Positions 1-8,862 of a stretch of 64,000 nt of DNA are shown here, one piece after another. Positions within the stretch are counted from its first letter, which is position 1; each line of letters opens with the position of its first letter. Source of the DNA: Pirellula sp. (GTDB lineage Bacteria; Planctomycetota; Planctomycetia; Pirellulales; PNKZ01); the NCBI GenBank assembly GCA_013822735.1, contig PNKZ01000002.1, positions 620,001 to 684,000 of the forward strand, read 5' to 3'. The position numbers and the translations under genes are program-made. Below the pieces are notes generated by a model. The model saw only the letters and a program-made list of their open reading frames with translations, did no database searches and was not told the DNA's origin.

Positions 1-328
1 CTTCGAATTTCTGCACCTCGCGAAGGACGTCGGGCCGGCGCGCGGTCGTGGCGATGGGCGTCGGCTGCTCCCACGTCGCGCCGCCGTCGGTCGACCGCGA
101 AACCATGAGCACGTTCTTTCCCTTGTAGACCACGACGAGCGTGCCGTCGCGCGTGCGACAGATCGAGGGATGAATATGCCCGCCGATCTTTGCCGCTAAG
201 ATGGAAACCGGTTTCTCTTCGGCACGAAGGGTCCCGATCATCGACGTCGCAAACACCAGAGCGACGCAGGCAGTAGAAATCCGTTGCCGAGCGAGCAGCA
301 AGTGCGCCGGCGAATTCGGAGAAAACAT
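1..328 (-). CDS. Sialidase-like (BNR/Asp-box) secreted protein, 5' part only
   Basis: The minus strand opens with ATG at 328 and reads without a stop to the window edge, giving the first 109 residues of a longer protein. Residues 15-36 form a hydrophobic leader ending near LRAEE, a likely signal peptide. The mature part begins with a beta-rich stretch, and residues 77-86 (SRSTDGGATW) match the Asp-box SxDGGxTW of sialidases and other BNR-repeat propellers. Planctomycetes carry many secreted proteins of this kind, some true exo-sialidases and many of unknown specificity. The catalytic residues lie outside the window, so only the fold is supported. It is divergent from the sulfatase that starts at 440, which suggests a shared glycan-degradation locus. 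Confidence 0.75.
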   Translation of the reverse strand, partial: MFSPNSPAHLLLARQRISTACVALVFATSMIGTLRAEEKPVSILAAKIGGHIHPSICRTRDGTLVVVYKGKNVLMVSRSTDGGATWEQPTPIATTARRPDVLREVQKFE

Positions 329-439
329 AGCGGCAACCTCGAGGCGGGCGGTTGGTTGGGGTAGGCCGGTTGATTGTATCGGCCGCCATTGCGCGAGGAT
401 ACAATCGCTCGTTGCATCCGCTGTCGTTCTATCAAATCC

Positions 440-1963
440 ATGCAAGCCCGCTCCGCGTATATGCTTCTTTTCGCGCGCCACCATGCCGTCGCAGCGCTCA
501 TTCTGCTCGCGTTTTTGCACGTTGCCGCACCGTCGACGGCCGCCGAGCAAAAGCGTCCGAGTATTCTCTGGCTCATCGGCGAAAACCTCACGCATGATCT
601 CGGCTGCTACGGCGCGAAGAACGTGCGGACCCCGCACCTGGATCGGCTCGCCGCCGAAGGTCTGCGATTCACGAATTGTTTCGCCACGAACCCCGCCTGC
701 GCTCCGAGCCGTTCGGCGTTTTTCACCGGCATGTATCAAACGAGCACCGATACGCACCCGATGCGTTCGCACCGCAACGACGATTTTCGCCTCCCCGACG
801 GCGTGCGACCGGTTACGCATCGCCTCCGCGACGCAGGCTACTACTGCGCGAATCTCAAAACGCTCGACGGACGCGAGGTCGGCACGGGCAAGCTCGATCT
901 CAATTTCGTCAACGAGGGGCCGATCTACGAAGCCGGCTCCGACGATTGGTCGTCGCTCCTTCGCGATCGCCCGTTCTTCGCCGTGGTCAACGCGCTGGAA
1001 TCGGAGTACGACATTTACGATCGGCAATCGTGGAAGCATCCGCGCGTCGAGTGGGTCGGCGAGCGCGAACACGAAAAGATTGCGACGCCGGAAAGTGTGA
1101 CGCCGCCGCCGTACTATCCCGACCGGCCGCTTGTGCGCGAAGAATGGGCCCGCTACTTGAACTCCGTCTCCGGGATGGACAAGCGCTTCGGCCTCGTGCT
1201 TGAAAAACTCCGCGCCGACGAACGGCTCGACGACACGGTCGTAATCTTCTTCGGCGACAACGGCCGGCTCGAGCCGCGCGGCATCCACTGGTGCTACGAT
1301 TCCGGACTCCGCGTGCCGCTGGTCATTCGTTGGCCGAAAAACTTTCCTACACCGCCACAATGCGTGCCCGGCACGGTCTGCGGCGATCTCGTAAGCCTGC
1401 TCGACGTCACGGCCACGACGCTCATGATCGCCGGCATTACGCCGCCGCTCACAATGCAGGGGCACAACCTGCTCGGCGATCACATCGGCCCGGCGCGAAC
1501 GTATGCCTTCGCGGCCCGCGATCGCATTGACGAAACCGTGCAGCGGATCCGCTCCGTGCACGACCGGCGGTTTCATTACATTCGCACGATCAGCACGGGC
1601 CCGACGTTCGCGTCGCTCAATCGCTACAAGGAGAAGTGCTTCCCGATCCTCCCGCTGATGCGCGAGCTTCATGCTCGCGGCGAACTCACCGGCCCGCCGC
1701 GAGAACTCATGGAGCGCACCGGCCCGTGCGAAGAGCTGTACGATCTCCAGACCGACCCGCACGAAATCCGCAATCTCGCCGCGTCCGGCGAACCTGCGCA
1801 CGCCGCAGCCCTAGCACGACTGCGCGCCGCGCTGGATACTTGGATCGTCGAAACCGGCGACCGCGGCGCCGTGCCCGAGCCGGCCGCGGTCGTCGCCCCG
1901 TTCGCCCAAGAAATGCACGACTGGTTCGGCACGCCCGACTGGTGGCGAAAGACTGGAGACTAG
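440..1963 (+). CDS. Type I sulfatase, heparan N-sulfatase-like, secreted
   Basis: A 507-residue formylglycine-dependent sulfatase. The start at 440 puts a hydrophobic signal sequence at residues 9-34; an upstream in-frame ATG at 374 would add 22 charged residues. The sulfatase signature is visible: C87-A-P-S-R91 (CxPSR, where the Cys becomes formylglycine), the N-terminal metal site reading ENLTHDLGCYG around residue 48, and a C-terminal GDNG metal motif. The EN pair in place of the usual DD is seen in the N-sulfoglucosamine sulfohydrolase-like branch, which is the basis for that subfamily suggestion. The exact substrate cannot be read. No maturase (FGE or anSME) lies in the window. The stop codon sits in a short GGAGAC-rich repeat. 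Confidence 0.88.
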   Translation: MQARSAYMLLFARHHAVAALILLAFLHVAAPSTAAEQKRPSILWLIGENLTHDLGCYGAKNVRTPHLDRLAAEGLRFTNCFATNPACAPSRSAFFTGMYQTSTDTHPMRSHRNDDFRLPDGVRPVTHRLRDAGYYCANLKTLDGREVGTGKLDLNFVNEGPIYEAGSDDWSSLLRDRPFFAVVNALESEYDIYDRQSWKHPRVEWVGEREHEKIATPESVTPPPYYPDRPLVREEWARYLNSVSGMDKRFGLVLEKLRADERLDDTVVIFFGDNGRLEPRGIHWCYDSGLRVPLVIRWPKNFPTPPQCVPGTVCGDLVSLLDVTATTLMIAGITPPLTMQGHNLLGDHIGPARTYAFAARDRIDETVQRIRSVHDRRFHYIRTISTGPTFASLNRYKEKCFPILPLMRELHARGELTGPPRELMERTGPCEELYDLQTDPHEIRNLAASGEPAHAAALARLRAALDTWIVETGDRGAVPEPAAVVAPFAQEMHDWFGTPDWWRKTGD

Positions 1964-2010
1964 AGACCGGAGACATACGTTTCTCGCCACTCGCCACTCG
2001 CCACTCGCCA
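1951..2010 (+). repeat. GGAGAC-rich stretch followed by 7-bp tandem repeat
   Basis: The end of the sulfatase gene runs into a stretch with repeated GGAGAC words, then four perfect head-to-tail copies of CTCGCCA at 1983-2010, with degenerate relatives (ATCACTC) to about 2030. It is non-coding apart from the first few codons, which end the sulfatase. Low-complexity simple repeats of this sort vary easily between strains. Confidence 0.7.
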
Positions 2011-2044
2011 CACATCACTCATCACTCGCCAAATAAGCATCACC

Positions 2045-3115
2045 ATGCACCGCACCCCGCTCATCATCGTTGTTGCCGCGCTCGCCTTCGCCTCTACGCT
2101 CACGGCGGCCGAGCCTGCCTTGGTTTATTCCGATCCGCAGCCGCAACGTTATGAACTCACAGCTCGTGCGAGCGAGCTCGACCCGCGTGCGAAGCCGCAT
2201 CCGGAGATCGATTTCGTCTTCGAGAAGGCCGGCAAGCCCGCCGACACGGAGAAGGCGATGGTCGACACGCGCGTCGCGCCGCAAGGGAAGCTCGTCATCT
2301 GGTTGATGGGCTACAACCCGGCCCTGTTCGAGCGTATCTCGAGCTACGGACTGCACGCGATTCAGCCGCACTATGCCAACGGCTGGTTCGGCAAGCTCTC
2401 CAAGCTCGCTCCGGCCGACGACGACCAATACCTGGGCAATGTCCGCCTGGAAGCAGCCACCGGCCGCGACTTCAGCAAAGCGGTCGACATCCCCGAGCCC
2501 GACGGCATGAAGCAGCGCTCGCTCCACTTTGTGAAGTGGCTCGCCAAAGAAAACCCGCAAGCCGGCTGGCAGTACTTTCTCACGGACGATGCAAACGATC
2601 TCCGTTGGGATCGCGTGATCATGTCCGGCGCGTCGCACGGCAGCACGACGTCGGCCCGCTTCGCGATTCATCAGAAGGTGGATCGCGTCGTGATGTTCTG
2701 CGGTCCGCGGGATCAATACGACAAGTGGCAAGCTCTGCCGTCGGCCACGCCGACCAACCGCTTCTTCGGCTTCAGCCATGTGCTCGACGGCGGCTGGTCG
2801 GGCGACCATTACTGCCGCTCGTGGGAACTTTTGGGCCTAAACCAATACGGCCCGATCGTGAACGTCGACAAGTCGTCGCCGCCGTACGACAACACGCGCC
2901 GCCTGATCACCGACGCCGACGTGAAGAACGACGATAAACGAGCTCACAGTTGCGTGACGCCGGGCAAAGCCTCGATCAAAACGGCCGACGACAAACTCGC
3001 CCACGAAGCCGTGTGGCGTTACCTCTTCACGCACCCGACGGACGAAATCGGCGCACCGACGGCCGCCGACCCCGGCTGCGAAAAGAACCTGCAGGGCACG
3101 ACTGCGAAACGCTAA
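2045..3115 (+). CDS. Secreted BPSS1187-like alpha/beta-hydrolase-fold protein
   Basis: A 356-residue protein with a cleavable signal peptide (residues 1-22, ending LTAAEP). A nucleophile elbow G-A-S197-H-G sits at residues 195-199 after the strand RWDRVIMS, as in serine hydrolases, and an HxxxGG-poor N-terminal half with LVIWLMGYNP resembles the oxyanion region of alpha/beta hydrolases. The overall pattern matches the planctomycetal and proteobacterial BPSS1187 family as I recall it, whose substrate is unknown. A candidate catalytic His is in the C-terminal part (KLAHEAVW). It follows the sulfatase by 82 bp on the same strand, so the two may be cotranscribed, although the intervening simple repeats argue for caution. 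Confidence 0.65.
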   Translation: MHRTPLIIVVAALAFASTLTAAEPALVYSDPQPQRYELTARASELDPRAKPHPEIDFVFEKAGKPADTEKAMVDTRVAPQGKLVIWLMGYNPALFERISSYGLHAIQPHYANGWFGKLSKLAPADDDQYLGNVRLEAATGRDFSKAVDIPEPDGMKQRSLHFVKWLAKENPQAGWQYFLTDDANDLRWDRVIMSGASHGSTTSARFAIHQKVDRVVMFCGPRDQYDKWQALPSATPTNRFFGFSHVLDGGWSGDHYCRSWELLGLNQYGPIVNVDKSSPPYDNTRRLITDADVKNDDKRAHSCVTPGKASIKTADDKLAHEAVWRYLFTHPTDEIGAPTAADPGCEKNLQGTTAKR

Positions 3116-3182
3116 TCCGACACCTCGTTTGTCGTGCCATTGGCCGCCGTCGCGTAATCCGGCGACGTGGCGAGGCTGCCAA

Positions 3183-5171
3183 TTACTTTAAGTCGAGTTC
3201 GACGGCGCGGGCAGGCTTCACTTTCTTCGCCGGGTAATCCGGATGAAGGCCCGCCATGCGAGGCGTGATGGGCCGAACGGGGCCCGCATTCAGCGCCACG
3301 GGATTCGCCGCGAGCAGTTGCTCGATCTCCGACCAATTCTCCTTCACCTTCGCGGCCACTGCGGCATCTTTGGTTTTCCAGTAGCCGTCCATAAGCTTCA
3401 CGTTCTCGATGGTCAGCCGCGTATAGTCGAGTCCCGCTTGCACGAATGCGACACGTCGGGCATACACCGAATCAGGCGGCGCCGCGGCCTCGGCCCGATC
3501 GAGGCTCGCTTGCGATGCACCGAGCAGTTCCGGCGTGTAAAGCTTGGGAAAGCTAAACACGCCCGCCTCGCCGTCGGCTGCGGTAAACTTCATCCGCGCC
3601 GCTTCTAAAGTTTCGTAGTATTCGCGAACGTGCTTGGCGGCGGGCCCGAAGCCGCGCTCGTAGTAATCATCGAGCACGGCGGCTGCGTCGACCTGCGGAT
3701 TCCACACGAGCTGCGCCATCACGTAGTACTGCGGACCGAGCGTCGCCCAATGTTCCCACACGCCGTCGATGTAGATCCCTTCGCAATTCGCCGCCGCCAC
3801 GTCCTTCAAATCGCGGATGGTTTGTTGCGTCGATAGGTCGGGGAGGCCTTGTTGCCAACCGGCGGGGCTCCCGGTATTCGGCCGCCAAAGCATCGACGGG
3901 ACGATCCCGGCCCAACCCTCGAATTGTTTCCGATACGTGTCGCCGCGCGTCGAGCCGCGATCTACCAGACCCGTGCGCCCGTAGAAATTGGCGACGAGCG
4001 ACATGATCACCTGCTCGCTCGGGCGCGCTTTCACCGGCACGGGCCGTGAGTGGCCGTAGCTCAGCATGAGCACGCGGTAGTTCTTGTCCGGATACTTTTG
4101 CTTGAGCAGCTCGCCGAGCTTGTTGGCGAACGTCACGTCCCGGTCGCTCAGCGCCGGGTGAAGTTCATTTTGCTTAAACCAATTGAACATGCGCGGTTCG
4201 CCGTCGGGATGATCCCAGGCGCGACAATGTTCGCAGACGCAGTGGCCGCTGGCCCAGCCGTCGTTCGGCGACGCGTTGAAAAGTTCTAGATTCGGATCTT
4301 TCGCCAGTTGCGCCGCTACGTCTTCCAGCCAGAGCTCCCAGACCTTCGAGTTCGACATGCAAAGCTTGGCGTTGTGCGGGTTGGGAAAACCGCTGCGCGT
4401 GCCGTCGGGTTGCAACGCGAAGATCTCGGGATGCTTTTCGTGGTAGCGATCCCACCAATCGCCGAACCCGTGACCGCCGCTCATTTGCAACGAGTCGAGT
4501 TGCAGCCGTTGCCGCAGCGTCCAATCGTGCGACTTGCCGTAGCCGCCGTTACCCAGGGCCGAGTAATGAAACACGCCGCCGCGCGAGCGAATCTGCGGAT
4601 GGTGTCGACGCTCCTGCGCGGCGATGGCGATCCGCTCGCGGCGAACGACGTCCTCGCCGAGCTCGCGCGGCCACAACCAGCGAACGCCGAGTTGGTCTTG
4701 CAAGAACGTATAAACGGCGTTGACCGTTCCGTACTCTTGCTGTCTCCCTTCGATGGGGCCCTTGCCCCCTTCGACGTTGAGACGGGCCGGATCCCAGCGA
4801 TCGCGACCGGCGACGATCGCATGCTTCTCGCCGACCACGATCAGCGTTTCTTCCGGATGCTTAAACGCAAAGTCGGTCTGCGGAAACAGCTTCTTCACCG
4901 TCGGCTGATAACCGACCCACACGGCGCGTTCCGGCACGGGTTGCGGCGCTCCGTCGATGATCTCCGGCCGACGCCCGCAAATCTTTTCCACATAGTCGGC
5001 CAGTTCGACGGCCGCGGCGCGAGTTCGCGGCGGCGCGTCGGCAAACACCACGATCGGCGCCGGCGTTCCTCCCGCTTCCACCAACACAAAATCCTCGGCT
5101 GAAGCACCCTGCAACGTCAGGAGGCAAACCAAGAAGACGCCGGCCGACGACTTTCGTAACAGATCGCCCAT
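3183..5171 (-). CDS. DUF4838 domain-containing secreted protein
   Basis: A 662-residue protein with a signal peptide (hydrophobic residues 9-25, cleavage near GASAEDF). The N-terminal domain (about 26-130) contains VELADYVEKICGRRPEI, typical of the alpha-glucuronidase-like N-terminal fold found before DUF4838. The central part (about 190-500) has the DUF4838 features: a GHGFGDWWDRYHEKHPEIFAL-type segment, a CVCEHCRAWD cysteine-rich motif and a long Trp/Tyr-rich barrel region. These proteins are presumed polysaccharide-active enzymes and are common in Planctomycetes, Lentisphaerae and Bacteroidetes, but no activity is assigned here. It is convergent with the hydrolase ending at 3115. Confidence 0.8.
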   Translation of the reverse strand: MGDLLRKSSAGVFLVCLLTLQGASAEDFVLVEAGGTPAPIVVFADAPPRTRAAAVELADYVEKICGRRPEIIDGAPQPVPERAVWVGYQPTVKKLFPQTDFAFKHPEETLIVVGEKHAIVAGRDRWDPARLNVEGGKGPIEGRQQEYGTVNAVYTFLQDQLGVRWLWPRELGEDVVRRERIAIAAQERRHHPQIRSRGGVFHYSALGNGGYGKSHDWTLRQRLQLDSLQMSGGHGFGDWWDRYHEKHPEIFALQPDGTRSGFPNPHNAKLCMSNSKVWELWLEDVAAQLAKDPNLELFNASPNDGWASGHCVCEHCRAWDHPDGEPRMFNWFKQNELHPALSDRDVTFANKLGELLKQKYPDKNYRVLMLSYGHSRPVPVKARPSEQVIMSLVANFYGRTGLVDRGSTRGDTYRKQFEGWAGIVPSMLWRPNTGSPAGWQQGLPDLSTQQTIRDLKDVAAANCEGIYIDGVWEHWATLGPQYYVMAQLVWNPQVDAAAVLDDYYERGFGPAAKHVREYYETLEAARMKFTAADGEAGVFSFPKLYTPELLGASQASLDRAEAAAPPDSVYARRVAFVQAGLDYTRLTIENVKLMDGYWKTKDAAVAAKVKENWSEIEQLLAANPVALNAGPVRPITPRMAGLHPDYPAKKVKPARAVELDLK

Positions 5172-5415
5172 GATGGGTAGTTTCCGGTTGAGTTTCCGTT
5201 GCGCGTAGAACGAAAGCCGCGCCGACGCCGGCGAAGTTTCCCGCTCACGCTAGACCGACGCGCGGGCCGTCGTGAAAATTCTCACCGCAGCGGAGTTTTT
5301 CCGATTCTTCTTCCCGCGGGCCCTCCGCGCGTTCGTCCCCCGGCCCATCACCCCGGTTAATCAGCCCCTCGCACCGCGCGAGGCGCGTCGCACGTTTCAC
5401 GCGCCGTCGCTGCGT

Positions 5416-6579
5416 TTACTTCGCGCGGCGCTTCACTGCGTAGCCGTACGAAATCGGCCACGACGCGTCCTCGCCGAGTTCCTGCTGAGCCTTCAGCGCC
5501 CAGTACGGTTCGCGAAGCAGTTCGCGCGCGAGGAACACCAGATCGGCGTCCCCTCCGGTCACAATTTCGTTTGCGTAGTTCGCTTCGGTAATCAGGCCGA
5601 CCGCGCCGGTCATGATGCCGGCCTCGTTGCGAATCTTCCGCGCAAAGGTCACCTGATATCCCTTCGCGACGGGGATGCGTACCGTCGGCACCAAAGCGCC
5701 CGACGACACATGCACCAGATCCACGCCGAGTTCTTTCAATCCTCGGGCCAACACCACCGACTGCTCGCCGTCCCAGCCTCCTTCGGCCCAGTCGGTCGCC
5801 GAGATCCGCACAAATAGCGCCATGTCGTGAGGGATGCGCTTGCGAAGACGCTCGGCCACACGCAGCGTCAGCCGCATCCGGTTTTCCAAGCTGCCGCCGT
5901 ATTGGTCGGTTCGTTGGTTGCTCAAAGGCGAGAGGAACTCGTGCAACAAGTACCCGTGCGCCGCATGGATTTCAATCACGCGAAATCCGGCCCGCACGGC
6001 CCGATCTGCCGCGGCTTCGAAGGCCGCCACGATGCCGTCGATCCCCGCCTCGTCGAGCGGCGCCGGTACCGGGTCTCCCTCGGCAAACGGAATCGGGCTC
6101 GGTCCGACGACGGTCCATCCTCCGGCTGCGGGCGTCTTCAAACTGGCGCCGCCGACGAACGGCGGTTCACAGCTCGCCTTCCGTCCGGCATGCGCGAGTT
6201 GAATGCCCGCCACCGCCCCCTGCGAGTGCACGAAGCGCGCAATGCGCGCAAGCGGCTCCACATGCTGCTCCCCCCAGATGCCGAGGTCGCCGGGCGTGAT
6301 GCGGCCTTCGGGCGTCACGGCGGTCGCCTCGGCGATCACCAGCCCCACTCCCCCGACGGCCCGACTCCCGAGGTGCACCAAATGCCAATCGCTCGCCAGC
6401 CCGTCGACGGCGATGTACTGGCACATCGGCGCCATGCCGATCCGGTTACGAAACGTAACGCCGCGAATCGTCAGCGGGCTGAGCAGGTCGGTTTCCGGAA
6501 CTTCCCGATCATGATCGGTCCCCGCCCGGCAACCATGGGCCGCGCCCGACGCCGTTCGTTCTTCCATTTGCTCACTCAT
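5416..6579 (-). CDS. NADH:flavin oxidoreductase, Old Yellow Enzyme family (YqjM-like)
   Basis: A 387-residue FMN-dependent ene-reductase of the thermophilic-like/YqjM class. The start at 6579 is chosen because GGAGAG precedes it at good spacing. Visible family features are PMCQY (C53, the redox-tuning Cys equivalent to YqjM Cys26), HAAHGYLLHEFLSP with the substrate-binding His pair, the QRTDQYGGS loop and a C-terminal phosphate-binding MTGAVGLI region followed by LARELLREPYW. Such enzymes reduce alpha,beta-unsaturated carbonyl compounds with NAD(P)H and often serve in detoxification. It stands alone on the minus strand, 244 bp from the DUF4838 gene. Confidence 0.9.
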   Translation of the reverse strand: MSEQMEERTASGAAHGCRAGTDHDREVPETDLLSPLTIRGVTFRNRIGMAPMCQYIAVDGLASDWHLVHLGSRAVGGVGLVIAEATAVTPEGRITPGDLGIWGEQHVEPLARIARFVHSQGAVAGIQLAHAGRKASCEPPFVGGASLKTPAAGGWTVVGPSPIPFAEGDPVPAPLDEAGIDGIVAAFEAAADRAVRAGFRVIEIHAAHGYLLHEFLSPLSNQRTDQYGGSLENRMRLTLRVAERLRKRIPHDMALFVRISATDWAEGGWDGEQSVVLARGLKELGVDLVHVSSGALVPTVRIPVAKGYQVTFARKIRNEAGIMTGAVGLITEANYANEIVTGGDADLVFLARELLREPYWALKAQQELGEDASWPISYGYAVKRRAK

Positions 6580-6829
6580 CGAAGCTCTCCGAAAATCCCA
6601 GCTTGTTACCAAGGCCGATTACCAAAAATGCGAACGACGACGCGCGCGGGCGCATCCCCAGGGGGCGAACAACTGCGACGCGAATTGTACGAAAGCAAAG
6701 CAGTCGAGCCAAATGCGCCGGCTTTTGAAGCGCCGCGGCGGCGCGTAATTCGATCGTAGGGCCGACGCGAATCTTGCGACTCCCTGTGCCGCTGCCGGCT
6801 AGCCCGGCAGTGTCCGGCAATGCTTGTCG

Positions 6830-7079
6830 CGGGTGGCCCAGAGTGCTGTGCAATCTGGGTGTGCAAGAGGCATTGTCCTTTCACGTCGTCCACTCCCTCA
6901 GACCGCCGCACGAGCACGACGAGAGCTTGGTGACAATCACGTTATCGCCGGTCCGTCAATGATCGTCGCCGATCATACATGAACGAGCATGGCGCGGGCG
7001 CGACAATAACCGGCTTTGTCCCCGACGGGCTTTCCGCCTCCCGTAAACCCAGGTTGCCCAGCAACCTGGGCCACCCGCG
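6830..7079. repeat. Hairpin-ended intergenic element, copy 1
   Basis: The left edge reads CGGGTGGCCCA followed by an imperfect GTGC-rich hairpin; the right edge is a perfect 10-bp stem, CCCAGGTTGC (7048-7057), loop CCA, GCAACCTGGG (7061-7070), then CCACCCGCG. The edges are inverted copies of each other. Just inside the left edge is the word TGCAAGAGGC...CCTTTCA, shared with the copy at 8863. There is no gene inside. The rest of 6580-7385 holds the two hairpins listed next and nothing else that I can support. Confidence 0.7.
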
Positions 7080-7240
7080 CGTTACCCAAATATCTCAGCG
7101 TGCGTGTCCGTAAACGCGAGGCCATTCATGGAAGTCGCAATCACACTGTGGCCCCAAAACATGTTTTCGTCGTCGTAAAAGAAGTCGAGCATGTTTCCCG
7201 TTACGTTGACGGCATTAAGTGTCAACTTGCGTACGCAGGG

Positions 7241-7266
7241 TGGCACGGACAACTTGTTGTCCGTGC
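7241..7266. repeat. GGTGGCACGGACAAC hairpin
   Basis: Perfect 11-bp inverted repeat GCACGGACAAC (7243-7253) and GTTGTCCGTGC (7256-7266) with a 2-base centre, preceded by GGT. It pairs in opposite orientation with the related hairpin at 7333-7354. Confidence 0.7.
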
Positions 7267-7332
7267 GCCGCAAGGCGCAGAAAGCGAATCGTAAACTCTC
7301 ACGACTTTCAATCGCCTCTTGTCGCTACGCGA

Positions 7333-7361
7333 CCCGGACAACGAGTTGTCCGGGCCACCCC
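7333..7361. repeat. CCCGGACAAC hairpin followed by CCACCCC
   Basis: Perfect 10-bp inverted repeat CCCGGACAAC (7333-7342) and GTTGTCCGGG (7345-7354), followed by CCACCCCG. It lies just beyond the 3' end of the DUF6714-like gene and mirrors the hairpin at 7241, so the two may be the ends of one about 120-bp element. Confidence 0.7.
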
Positions 7362-7385
7362 GCGTGCAACGCTTGGTTCGTCCTA

Positions 7386-7937
7386 CTATGCTCGACGAAA
7401 CCTCTTAACAGCGGCGTCGATCCGATCAGATTCGTACCCATGATTCATGATGCTTCCGTAGAAGCGAATGCATTCAATGATCGCGGCACATTGGTCATTG
7501 GTCAATAATCGCGGGAAGTCGGTTGCGGAATATGACTCGTCGATTAAGCGACCAATGAAATCCTGATCGAACTCGCCCCTGAGTTCCGTCACAAGGAACG
7601 CCGGGGTGTGGAACCGCATGCCTTTGGCATCGAGGAAAGACGGTGCCGCATTGCAGTAGTTCAACTGGTCTGCGGGAATTTTCTGCCAATCGTGTTTTTC
7701 GTCGGTGGTGCGAAGCCGCGCCAATTCTTCGAGACCAGCATAGTCATCGATCCCGTCAGACTCGCGAAGTCCAATTCCGTCGTCTAGCTCGACACCGGCA
7801 AACGCCCGGCGAACCAAGTCAATCAGCTCGTCAGCCCGACGGCACTCGTTACGCCGAGCTTCGGCTTCCGCTATCGTGGAGCGGTCGTAACCGTTCGCCC
7901 GCATTTGCTCGATGTCGGCTGCAGTGATTCTTTTCAT
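7386..7937 (-). CDS. DUF6714-like protein of unknown function
   Basis: A 183-residue soluble protein starting at ATG 7937. The N-terminal 25 residues look like a small helical segment (ITAADIEQMRANGYDR). The body begins ELIDLVRRAFAGVELDDGIGLRESDGIDDYA, the pattern I associate with DUF6714: an acidic GIGLxExxxIDDYA motif followed by a DWxxIPxxxL motif (residues about 84-95, DWQKIPADQLNYC) and a PAFL segment. The family is short, cytoplasmic, without a known activity, and often found as an orphan near repeats or polymorphic loci. Here it is flanked by hairpin repeats on both sides. Base composition looks lower in GC than the housekeeping genes further on. Confidence 0.7.
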   Translation of the reverse strand: MKRITAADIEQMRANGYDRSTIAEAEARRNECRRADELIDLVRRAFAGVELDDGIGLRESDGIDDYAGLEELARLRTTDEKHDWQKIPADQLNYCNAAPSFLDAKGMRFHTPAFLVTELRGEFDQDFIGRLIDESYSATDFPRLLTNDQCAAIIECIRFYGSIMNHGYESDRIDAAVKRFRRA

Positions 7938-8114
7938 GGGCGACAAACGGCTGCCTTCAGCAGATCGCAGCCAATAGATTATCCACACCGCTGGACGTCA
8001 TCGCGATTCTGCTGCAAGGCTTTGTTCGGCATGCCTGGTTATCGCAGCCCGTCATGCCTCACGATGGCTTTCTATAAACGAATCCAGTTTAAAAGGCAGT
8101 TTAAAAGTTAAAAG

Positions 8115-8190
8115 GGGACATTCTACTTTTGTAAAACCAGCAGTTTAAAATGGGACATTCTACTTTTGTAAAACCAGAATGTCCCATTTT
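8115..8190. repeat. 26-bp direct repeat plus 15-bp inverted repeat, REP/IS-end-like
   Basis: The 26-bp word beginning GGGACATTCTACTTTTGT occurs twice, at 8115-8140 and 8152-8177. The second copy is part of a perfect 15-bp inverted repeat, AAAATGGGACATTCT (8147-8161) and AGAATGTCCCATTTT (8176-8190), around a 14-base loop. AT-rich GTTTAAAA words lie just upstream (8085-8110). No transposase gene is present. The structure resembles a REP element or an IS200/IS605-type end left behind. It occupies the 357-base gap 7938-8293, which holds no gene. Confidence 0.75.
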
Positions 8191-8293
8191 CCTTCACCCT
8201 TTTCCTTCATGCGCGGCGGCAGGCGAGACGTTGAATTTGCATACCCGAGTTAAGCCGCCGCGACAGGTGGAGCGACTGGTTCGACGACCATGC

Positions 8294-8686
8294 TCACAGC
8301 GGCGGACTGGGGAACTTACCATCATCGTACGCGCGCCAAAGTTGGTCCAAGAACGGATCATCCAGCCCCACGATTCGGCCGCGCACGATGAGATCAAAAT
8401 CGTCGGAGACATAACCGGCAATCTCGTGCTGCCCGGTTACCCGACTAACGGCCAAGAAGGATTCCCGGCGAATGTCCTCCGCTAATGCCCGAAGGTCCAC
8501 CGCTACCTTCGCATTTGCCCAGCGGCGCTCGACCTCCTCCGATAGATGGACCCAACTCCCATCAAATTCCTCGTTTCGGTCGCGGGAATCCAGCGCGGCA
8601 TCGGGATCGTGATCACTGAAATAGGCGGCTGGCAATAGCGAGTCCCCGGCGATCCGCCGCAGAATCGAGTTCAGCCATTCTTCCAC
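8294..8686 (-). CDS. Hypothetical small acidic protein
   Basis: A 130-residue protein that I do not recognise. It starts with GTG at 8686, preceded by AGGAGG four bases upstream, the best ribosome site in this stretch. The sequence is acidic and soluble, with no signal peptide or membrane segment. It contains WVHLSEEVERRW, a long helix-prone region (VAVDLRALAEDIRRESFLAV) and a C-terminal DDPFLDQLWRAYDDGKFPSPPL. It sits alone between two repeat-rich gaps, downstream of nothing on its strand except the 9028 lipoprotein. It could be an immunity-type or stress protein, but there is no direct evidence. Confidence 0.6.
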   Translation of the reverse strand: MEEWLNSILRRIAGDSLLPAAYFSDHDPDAALDSRDRNEEFDGSWVHLSEEVERRWANAKVAVDLRALAEDIRRESFLAVSRVTGQHEIAGYVSDDFDLIVRGRIVGLDDPFLDQLWRAYDDGKFPSPPL

Positions 8687-8862
8687 GTCGCCTCCTCCAC
8701 CGCCGTCGAACTATGTTGCTACGCAGTTTCTGTCTATCACCTATAGGCGGCAAGTTTGCAATCTATCACGCAGACGCGGTTTTGACGTAAGTCCCATTCT
8801 AGCCGATGCTTGCTGCCATTTCACGCGCCGCCGTGCTTGATAGATGGTTTCTTGATATCGGG

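Noticed and set aside
7016-7294. 92-codon plus-strand frame in the repeat island
   Set aside because: It runs through hairpin repeats, has no ribosome site and its composition is unlike a protein.
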